From the NCBI GenBank assembly GCA_902771745.1, contig CACXYG010000086.1, positions 1-6,246 of the forward strand: a stretch of 6,246 nt of DNA, read 5' to 3'. This document shows positions 1 to 5,021 of the stretch, in pieces (positions within the stretch are counted from its first letter, which is position 1; each line of letters opens with the position of its first letter). Made by a program: the position numbers and the translations under genes. The notes under the pieces are model-generated. The model searched no databases and was not told the DNA's origin. It worked only from the letters and a program-made list of their open reading frames with translations. Source of the stretch: an uncultured Erysipelotrichaceae bacterium (lineage in GTDB: Bacteria; Bacillota_I; Bacilli_A; RFN20; CAG-288).

Positions 1-860
1 AAGAATTGATGGTCTCTTATCCAACCGAAACCATCCTTGCTGGCACCTGGAATCTTCCACTTCTTGAAAAGATTGGTGATTCCTTTGGTGAAGAAGGTTT
101 ATGGGGTGGCGGTGTCGGCTGGTATGGTCCTGCTGCTAACACTCACAGAACCGCTTGCGCTGGTCGTAACTTCGAATACTTCTCCGAAGACGGCTTCTTA
201 GCTGGTAAGTTATGTGAACGTGAAGTTGCTGGTGCTGTTAAGATGGGTACCATTCCATACTTGAAACACTTCTTCTTAAACGATCAGGAAACCAATCGTA
301 TTGGTGTCTGTACTTTTGCAAACGAACAGTCTATCCGTGAAATCTATCTCCGTGCCTTTGAATACTCCTTCGAAACCACTTCTGAAGAAGACAAGGCTTG
401 CCCTGGTGTCATGGGTGCCTTCAACCGTCTTGGCTTGACCTGGTCTGGTCATCATTCCAACCTTTGGAAAAATGTCATGGCTGGTGAATGGGGCTTCTTA
501 GGTAATGTCACTACTGACTTCGGTCAAAAACCAAACTCCTTAATGGAACCACTTCTTGCTTATGAAGCCGGTACTACCATGTTCTGTACTTCTGGTACCA
601 GCTTTGCTAAGTACTTAGAAGGTTATGATATCCGTTCCGACTTAAAGTTGATGACCAACATGAGAGAAGCCATCCACAGACAGCTCTACAATTTCGCCAA
701 TTCCGCTGCCATGAACGGCTTAGTCTCTGATTCCAAGATTGTCCAGGTTGCCACTTGGTATGATATTGCCATCACCATCTTGATCATCGCTTCTGCTGTT
801 GTTGTCGCTGGTTGTGTTGCCATGCTTGTTCTTGGCTTTGTCGCCGACAAGAAGAACTAA
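1..860 (+). CDS. GH3 family beta-glycosidase, C-terminal part with membrane anchor (5' end outside window)
   Basis: This is the catalytic (beta/alpha)8-barrel domain of a glycoside hydrolase family 3 enzyme, which hydrolyses beta-linked sugars from non-reducing ends. The reading frame is open to the left edge, so the TTG at 6 and ATG at 9 are internal. Counting from the codon at 6, GH3 landmarks are seen in order: SYPTETILAGTWN (4-16), GPAANTHRTACAGRNFEYFS (41-60), YLKHFFLNDQETNR (85-98), MGAFNRLG (136-143) and EWGFLGNVTTDFG (161-173). Asp171 (516-518) is in the position of the GH3 nucleophile. The barrel ends near residue 240 and is followed at once by a hydrophobic helix (about 254-279) and the basic tail DKKN. 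No GH3 C-terminal sandwich domain follows. This implies the reversed domain order known from Ruminococcus albus and Butyrivibrio GH3 enzymes, with the sandwich and acid/base residue encoded off-window. The anchor suggests a membrane-bound enzyme. Substrate cannot be read from the sequence. Confidence 0.9.
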   Translation, partial: ELMVSYPTETILAGTWNLPLLEKIGDSFGEEGLWGGGVGWYGPAANTHRTACAGRNFEYFSEDGFLAGKLCEREVAGAVKMGTIPYLKHFFLNDQETNRIGVCTFANEQSIREIYLRAFEYSFETTSEEDKACPGVMGAFNRLGLTWSGHHSNLWKNVMAGEWGFLGNVTTDFGQKPNSLMEPLLAYEAGTTMFCTSGTSFAKYLEGYDIRSDLKLMTNMREAIHRQLYNFANSAAMNGLVSDSKIVQVATWYDIAITILIIASAVVVAGCVAMLVLGFVADKKN

Positions 861-866
861 AGGAGG
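861..866 (+). promoter_or_regulatory. Strong Shine-Dalgarno AGGAGG for the 140-aa membrane protein
   Basis: A perfect AGGAGG starts at the base right after the GH3 stop codon (TAA, 858-860) and lies 8 nt before the ATG at 875. It fixes that start and, with no room for a promoter, indicates co-transcription with the GH3 gene. Confidence 0.85.
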
Positions 867-874
867 AATAGAAA

Positions 875-1297
875 ATGAATAAATTCAAATCATTCTTAGC
901 CAATAAGAAAACTGGCTTCTATGTCTCTGCTGTCGCTTGCCTTCTTGCTTTCATCGGCTTGATCGTCTACGTCGCCAGAGGCGGTAACTATCTTTCTCCT
1001 GTCAATGGTGTTGCGGTCACCTTACTCGTCTTAGGTGTCGTCAGCAATATCGGTGTCTTAGTGATGGATTTCTCCTTCTTAGGCATCATCCCAGTCGCCT
1101 TATATAGCGCTGCCTTTGCTGTCTTATTCAACTCCGAAATGCTCTTTTTAACCAACGTCGCCTTCGGTGTTGATGGTAACAGTATCGACTTCGGCTGGAT
1201 TTTCTTCTTCATCATGATCATCTTAGCTGTCATCGTCTCTGCTGTTGCTTATGGTATGGGCTTATCCAAATCCAACAAATTAGTTGCTGAAGAATAA
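875..1297 (+). CDS. Small four-helix membrane protein downstream of GH3, function unknown
   Basis: A 140-aa hydrophobic protein that I cannot assign to a named family. Four membrane segments are visible at about residues 14-33, 43-64, 67-86 and 107-128. The N-terminus is short and basic (MNKFKSFLANKK) and the tail is polar and acidic (LSKSNKLVAEE). The even number of helices predicts both ends on the same side, probably the cytoplasm by the positive-inside rule. There is no cleavable signal peptide and no catalytic motif that I can see. It lies 14 bp after the GH3 gene behind a perfect AGGAGG, and the hairpin at 1310-1339 follows it, so the two genes form one unit. It shares the GH3 gene's strong preference for C-ending codons (GTC, TTC, ATC, GCC). 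A role as membrane partner or chaperone of the anchored glycosidase is inferred from position only. Confidence 0.85.
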   Translation: MNKFKSFLANKKTGFYVSAVACLLAFIGLIVYVARGGNYLSPVNGVAVTLLVLGVVSNIGVLVMDFSFLGIIPVALYSAAFAVLFNSEMLFLTNVAFGVDGNSIDFGWIFFFIMIILAVIVSAVAYGMGLSKSNKLVAEE

Positions 1298-1309
1298 TTA
1301 TTGTCTAAT

Positions 1310-1349
1310 AGAGAGCGCACACATAATGTGTGCCTCTCTTCCTTCTTAT
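1310..1349 (+). terminator. Intrinsic terminator after the GH3 unit (stem 1310-1339)
   Basis: The left arm AGAGAG-C-GCACACA and the right arm TGTGTGC-CTCTCT pair over 13 bp with one bulged C (1316) and a TAA loop (1324-1326). A pyrimidine-rich run (TTCCTTCTT) follows but is only partly T, so termination may be incomplete and read-through into the esterase gene is possible. The inner part, GCACACA-TAA-TGTGTGC (1317-1333), is a perfect 17-bp palindrome and could also be an operator. Confidence 0.65.
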
Positions 1350-1362
1350 AGAAAGCGAATAT

Positions 1363-2322
1363 ATGAAAAAGAATCTTAAAATCATCAGTTTATCGTTACT
1401 TTTACCGGTATCACTCGTTTCCTGTACGAAGGAAGGGAGTCTCAAAGCCGAAGTCACATCATGGGATGTGTCCTCGACTTTTATGAAGGCTAATACAGAA
1501 AAGGCAGGTCGCATTGAATCCTTATCCTATCAGACAAAAGACTATGTTCTAGATAGTGGCAAGACCGAAGAAAAGAAGCTCAACGTCTACCTTCCTTATA
1601 ACTATGATGAAAGCAAGCAATATAACATTCTCTATCTTCTTCACGGCACAGATAAACAAGATGTCGATCATATCAACACCTGGTTTGATAGAGTGGAAGT
1701 GAAGAACGTCCTTGATAATCTTATCGCATATGAACAGATTGATCCTCTCATTGTAATCTGTCCTACTTTCTATTCGTATGGCCTTTATGGTGATGATAAT
1801 GTCACTGATATCAAAGAAGCTACACCTGTAAAGATAAATTCTTCTAACAACTTCACATATGAACTAAGAAATGATATCATTCCTGCCGTTGAAAATAAAT
1901 ATGCGACCTATGCAACTGACACCAGTGAAGAGGCTTTAAAAAACAGCCGTGACCATAGAGGTATGGCTGGCCTATCTAATGGTGCCAGAATCACATTGGA
2001 TGGTGGCATGATTCACAACTTTGATTATATATCCAATTTTGGTGTCTACTCTTCCTCTTGGGATGCAAGCGAGATACTAGAAGCCTTAAACAGCGAAGCA
2101 AACGAAAACTTGCCATTACATGGTTTTTATAACGCAGCTGGCATTTATGACTTTGCCTATAACAAACAAAAGAAGATGTATGATGAACTGATGAAATCAG
2201 ACCATTTCACCACTGAAAACAGCAAATTCTTCGACATCGCTTTCGGCTATCATTCCGCCCGTTCCTGGAGAGTGGGACTATATGATTCTCTCCTTTCTAT
2301 GTTTGGAGGTAACCAAGCATGA
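1363..2322 (+). CDS. CE1/esterase-D-like alpha/beta-hydrolase lipoprotein
   Basis: A 319-aa putative secreted esterase of the alpha/beta-hydrolase fold, of the group that includes feruloyl and acetyl-xylan esterases. The ATG at 1363 is chosen because it begins a classical lipoprotein signal peptide: MKKN, a hydrophobic core, then the lipobox LVSC with Cys21 as lipidation site. The esterase core shows LYLLHG (about 90-95, oxyanion region), the nucleophile elbow GLSNG with Ser205 (1975-1977), a likely acid near Asp263 in AAGIYDF, and GYHSARSWR with His297. The last motif matches the CE1 pattern of a catalytic His followed by W..WR. The triad therefore looks complete, so the protein should be active at the outer face of the membrane on ester-decorated plant polysaccharide or oligosaccharide. 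The actual ester is not determined. The ribosome binding site is weak (AGAAAG, 1350-1355). The gene overlaps the next one by 4 bp. Confidence 0.85.
   Translation: MKKNLKIISLSLLLPVSLVSCTKEGSLKAEVTSWDVSSTFMKANTEKAGRIESLSYQTKDYVLDSGKTEEKKLNVYLPYNYDESKQYNILYLLHGTDKQDVDHINTWFDRVEVKNVLDNLIAYEQIDPLIVICPTFYSYGLYGDDNVTDIKEATPVKINSSNNFTYELRNDIIPAVENKYATYATDTSEEALKNSRDHRGMAGLSNGARITLDGGMIHNFDYISNFGVYSSSWDASEILEALNSEANENLPLHGFYNAAGIYDFAYNKQKKMYDELMKSDHFTTENSKFFDIAFGYHSARSWRVGLYDSLLSMFGGNQA
2305..2309 (+). promoter_or_regulatory. Shine-Dalgarno GGAGG inside the esterase gene
   Basis: GGAGG within the last codons of the esterase gene lies 9 nt before the ATG at 2319. It supports that start rather than the in-frame ATG at 2331 and implies translation of the membrane protein from the same mRNA. 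Confidence 0.75.
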
Positions 2323-2648
2323 ACAAAATTATGAAAAACGAACATCTTTGCCTTTTCTTATTCCAGGTGTTGATTGTTCTTGCTTCACTGATTGAACTAT
2401 TAAGCCGTGGCTATAGTGAATTGACATTGACCTTTATCGTAATAGAAGCCATCATCCTTCTTCTCTCCTTTATTGGTATGAAGTTGAAGCTTTATATGCT
2501 TTATATGATTTCTTCGATTCTCTTTATTGTCGGCGCAATCTTATTGATCTGCTTCCCTAGCTATGTTTCCTTTACCGTCTTCATTATGGCTAGTATCTCT
2601 TTTATTGCTGAAATTGGATTATTCATCCGTTCATTATTACATAAATAA
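2319..2648 (+). CDS. Small four-helix membrane protein coupled to the esterase, function unknown
   Basis: A 109-aa very hydrophobic protein that I do not recognise. It has four probable membrane helices at about residues 8-28, 35-53, 57-78 and 83-105, joined by very short loops with few charges (SRGYSE, MKLK). There is no signal peptidase site and no conserved catalytic motif. The start codon overlaps the esterase stop codon (ATGA, 2319-2322), so the two are translationally coupled. By eye it is not an obvious homologue of the 140-aa membrane protein at 875-1297, although both follow a surface hydrolase gene. Possible roles are an accessory or anchoring protein for the lipoprotein esterase or an unrelated small transporter subunit. 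Neither can be supported beyond position. Confidence 0.75.
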   Translation: MNKIMKNEHLCLFLFQVLIVLASLIELLSRGYSELTLTFIVIEAIILLLSFIGMKLKLYMLYMISSILFIVGAILLICFPSYVSFTVFIMASISFIAEIGLFIRSLLHK

Positions 2649-2687
2649 CCATCTATAATCGGAGCTTTTTTGCCCCTTAGTTCCGAA

Positions 2688-2728
2688 AACGGCTAACCCC
2701 ATCATGGGATTAGCCGTTGATTTATTTT
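2688..2728. terminator. Bidirectional intrinsic terminator between convergent genes (stem 2688-2718)
   Basis: AACGGCTAA (2688-2696) pairs perfectly with TTAGCCGTT (2710-2718). Inside it, CCC/GGG can add three more pairs after one C/A mismatch, leaving a 5-nt loop. On the + strand the stem is followed by GATTTATTTT. On the - strand A2686-A2689 gives a short run of T at the stem base. It lies 40 bp after the 109-aa gene and immediately after the ROK stop codon, so it can end both units. Confidence 0.75.
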
Positions 2729-3702
2729 AACCAATCAAGATAGGACTGCAAGGCTGCTTTGATCTTATTGAGTTTCTCATAATCAGGATAAGGGGAGATC
2801 TTCTGGGTATCAAACTCTTCGTTATAACGAAGAATGATCTTTATCAGATGTTCTTTAACCTCATTTTTCGTCAATAACAGACCAGCGAAGATAATCTTAT
2901 CTAAAGCAAGCAAGGCATCTGCATCCAACAAGGTCAAAGCGATAACCGATAAAGCCGAAGAGAGTTTTTCCTTATTGTCAAAAAGTTCAACAGCGCCTTC
3001 CTGCTCATCGATATCTTTACCTAACAGGGTATCAAACGAGACCACATCTTCAATCTTGCTACCATTACTGAGATAGCCATGGCCGATTTCCGAACGCGTA
3101 CCATTCTTTCGGATGATCGGTTCACCATTGACATAGATACAAGAACCAAGACCAGGACCATACTTCACCAACAAGAAGTTCTTATCTTCTTCATGTAGGA
3201 AGTGATAGACGTTTGCTAAGGCTTCTACATTGTTGACAAAACTGATATGTGGGATATTAAACTGCTCTAACTTCATCACCAAGCCTTCGTTCTGAGAGGG
3301 CTCAAGACTCTTGCGATAGGTAACACTCATACCTAGGATATTCTTCATCATCGCTTCTTTCGCGATATAATCCAAAAGTTCGCAGTCTAAGGTGAATCTT
3401 TTAAGTGATACCAGATTACCGGCAAAATCCATCTCGCTAAACGTAATGGATGATTTCTTGGCGTCCACGCCAAGGAAATATCCATAATCCGGATTAAGTG
3501 AAAGCAGTTCTTCACTGCGTCCAGCTTTACCATTACTCTTCTTGCCTTCGGAAAGGATATAGCCTTCTTCCAAAAGGGTTCTACTAGCCAAAGTTAAAGC
3601 AGCCTGCGATAGATTCATCTCCAAAGCAAGTTCTTTTTTGGATGCTGTTTTCTTCAACAGCAAGAGTTCGATGATACGTTTTTGTGTTTTGTTCAAGTTC
3701 AT
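2722..3702 (-). CDS. ROK-family transcriptional regulator (NagC/XylR type), degenerate sugar-kinase fold
   Basis: A 326-aa ROK protein and the likely regulator of the operon. Residues about 7-50 form a winged helix-turn-helix (SKKELALEMNLSQAALTLAS, 21-40). A glycine/basic linker (KSNGKAGRS) leads into the actin-like domain: GYFLGVDAKKSSITF (phosphate 1), FVNNVEALANV (155-165), YGPGLGSCI (181-189) and GTRSEIGHG (201-209). Two departures from the family are visible. The sugar-binding/catalytic Asp usually found in the N-D-x-N/E-A motif is Asn (N158). The CxCGxxGC zinc cluster expected after EIGH is absent; the only cysteines are C107 and C188. It is also shorter than the usual ROK repressor of about 380-400 aa. 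It is therefore probably a non-enzymatic repressor that senses the operon's sugar. The ATG abuts the permease stop codon with no visible Shine-Dalgarno, so translation is probably coupled. Confidence 0.88.
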   Translation of the reverse strand: MNLNKTQKRIIELLLLKKTASKKELALEMNLSQAALTLASRTLLEEGYILSEGKKSNGKAGRSEELLSLNPDYGYFLGVDAKKSSITFSEMDFAGNLVSLKRFTLDCELLDYIAKEAMMKNILGMSVTYRKSLEPSQNEGLVMKLEQFNIPHISFVNNVEALANVYHFLHEEDKNFLLVKYGPGLGSCIYVNGEPIIRKNGTRSEIGHGYLSNGSKIEDVVSFDTLLGKDIDEQEGAVELFDNKEKLSSALSVIALTLLDADALLALDKIIFAGLLLTKNEVKEHLIKIILRYNEEFDTQKISPYPDYEKLNKIKAALQSYLDWLK

Positions 3703-4422
3703 TTAAAACATTAATGATAATCCACTTATGAATAATAGCACATAAGTGATCTTCATAAAAATCGGAAGATTAAGTTTTTTGACGATGAAATGTCCTGCAA
3801 CCATAGAAAGAATCGATAAGAGAGTACCAATACCAAACAGCATCCATACCTGTGGAGTGAACTGTCCTTGAATCAGATGTTCGGTAAACATGATGGAATT
3901 GAGAATGATCCACATCATAGATAACGTGGCACGGAACTGGTGCTTATCTTTAATCTTATAGGTAGCAAAGATGATGACCAGTGGACCACCAGAGACATAC
4001 AGAGCGTGTAAGATACCGCCAAAGACCAGTAGCAGATACAAGATCCAATCTGGTATTTTGACTTTATCCGTATTGAGGAAGAAAAAGACAACAGCAACCA
4101 GCATAATCACGCCACCATAGATTTTCAAGAATAATGTCGCGTCATGAGGTAAATAGGATAAGGCTGTACCAATGCCAAAGCCTGCCCCGACAAAGAGAAT
4201 CATCAAAAGGAATTCCTTCCAGTTGATATCCTTGAAATGCATGATGACAACATAGGCACAAACAACAATCGCAACTAGGTTGAGAATCGGTTTACAGACC
4301 TCTTCGCCAACCAGTCTGATACTAAAAGGCATCGCTAGCACAGTGCCAGCAAAACCTGTAATCGTCTGAATGATATTACTCAATAAGATGACAACTAAGA
4401 AGAGTATCTCATATAAGCTCAT
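3703..4422 (-). CDS. TauE/SafE (TSUP) family anion permease
   Basis: A 239-aa integral membrane protein of the TauE/SafE superfamily, whose characterised members move sulfite, sulfoacetate, sulfolactate and other organic or sulfur anions, generally outwards. Around seven or eight hydrophobic segments span the whole chain. The two repeat signatures are visible: QTITGFAGTVLAMPF (19-33) in the first half and GGILHALYVSGGPLVIIF (135-152) in the second, followed by KDKHQFRATLS and a helix ending in WIILN. Length is close to the family's usual 240-260 aa, so it looks intact. It overlaps the upstream DUF4867-like gene by 4 bp (ATGA) and is followed by the ROK start without spacing. An AGGGGAGA stretch 13 nt upstream of the ATG is a plausible but distant ribosome binding site. 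In an operon with a sugar isomerase it may export an anionic end product. The substrate is inferred, not shown. Confidence 0.87.
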   Translation of the reverse strand: MSLYEILFLVVILLSNIIQTITGFAGTVLAMPFSIRLVGEEVCKPILNLVAIVVCAYVVIMHFKDINWKEFLLMILFVGAGFGIGTALSYLPHDATLFLKIYGGVIMLVAVVFFFLNTDKVKIPDWILYLLLVFGGILHALYVSGGPLVIIFATYKIKDKHQFRATLSMMWIILNSIMFTEHLIQGQFTPQVWMLFGIGTLLSILSMVAGHFIVKKLNLPIFMKITYVLLFISGLSLMF

Positions 4423-5021
4423 TGTATTTCGATGTTCTCCCCTGTGATGCCAATATAGGCTCCCTGACTAGCCTGTTTAGACTCTTCATGAGCCAGTAGC
4501 CATTTATTCTCTTTCCATAGCGTTGGATCGCTAGGTTTGACCTCGAGATCTCTATTGGTACCCTGAGAAAGGAAGATACCACAGCGGAATGGTTTGTTAT
4601 CTACCATACATGGAGAAAAATGCATGACGTAGGGATGTAAGACGATCGCCTGGCCTTTCTTGATATAGAAGGCTTTGACTTTAGAAGAATCGACTTTACC
4701 ATCGACAATGTCTTTTGGAAGAGCAAGCAAGAGAATCAAATCCTCCAAAGCTAAGTCAACTTCAGGACAGGTGTGATACTCAAGACAATTGAGTTTCTTG
4801 TTGTTACCATTGCAATAACCAGACTCCATATCAGAAAGTCCATAAATATGTTCCTTCAGATATCTATAACCATCTAGTTGATGCATTTTCTCGTCATCTC
4901 TGACATAAACATTTCCAGTTTCTAGAATTGGAGTTGTTTGAAGATACTCCATCAGATCGGAAAAGTCATGGTCAAGGAGATAACCATACTCATCAGTGAG
5001 TGAAGTAATCTTTATCGACAT
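4419..5021 (-). CDS. DUF4867-like, cupin-type protein
   Basis: A 200-aa soluble protein that I match from memory to the DUF4867 family of Bacillota. The recognisable core is GYCNGNNKKLNCLEYHTCPE (68-87), then a hydrophobic stretch LALEDLILLLALPKDI (90-105) and a region GQAIVLHPYVMHFSPC (123-138), followed by FLSQGTN. Conserved-looking Glu81, His83, Glu87, His129 and His134 in beta-rich surroundings suggest a cupin-like metal or ligand pocket, as in sugar-binding or isomerising small cupins. No biochemical function is assigned here. The start at 5021 is well supported by GGGAGG 6 nt upstream (5028-5033 on the - strand), inside the isomerase gene. It overlaps the isomerase by 29 bp and the permease by 4 bp, so it belongs to the same operon and probably acts on the same sugar. 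A mutarotase, epimerase or binding role would fit. Confidence 0.75.
   Translation of the reverse strand: MSIKITSLTDEYGYLLDHDFSDLMEYLQTTPILETGNVYVRDDEKMHQLDGYRYLKEHIYGLSDMESGYCNGNNKKLNCLEYHTCPEVDLALEDLILLLALPKDIVDGKVDSSKVKAFYIKKGQAIVLHPYVMHFSPCMVDNKPFRCGIFLSQGTNRDLEVKPSDPTLWKENKWLLAHEESKQASQGAYIGITGENIEIQ

Noticed and set aside
6..11. TTG/ATG as the start of the GH3 gene
   Set aside because: The frame is open to position 1, there is no ribosome binding site in the visible bases, and the protein begins in the middle of a GH3 barrel.
988..1233. Open frame on the - strand opposite the four-helix protein
   Set aside because: Lysine/threonine-rich translation of the kind produced by the reverse strand of a hydrophobic gene; no supporting signal.
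1330..1362. A GTG at 1330 that would extend the esterase by 11 residues at its N-terminus
   Set aside because: It lies in the right arm of the terminator hairpin, has no Shine-Dalgarno and would put extra residues before a textbook lipoprotein signal peptide that starts at the ATG at 1363.
1305..1514. Open frame on the - strand across the terminator and the esterase start
   Set aside because: Crosses a terminator hairpin and a signal-peptide coding region; no family match or ribosome binding site.
2661..2676. GGAGC-TTTTTT-GCCCC, a possible small hairpin or second terminator
   Set aside because: Pairing is only 5 bp with one mismatch (a G-U pair on the - strand), and the T-run is in the loop rather than after the stem. 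The hairpin at 2688-2718 is far better.
2722..3702. ROK protein as an active sugar kinase
   Set aside because: An N-terminal helix-turn-helix is present, and the catalytic Asp of the ROK kinase motif is replaced by Asn.
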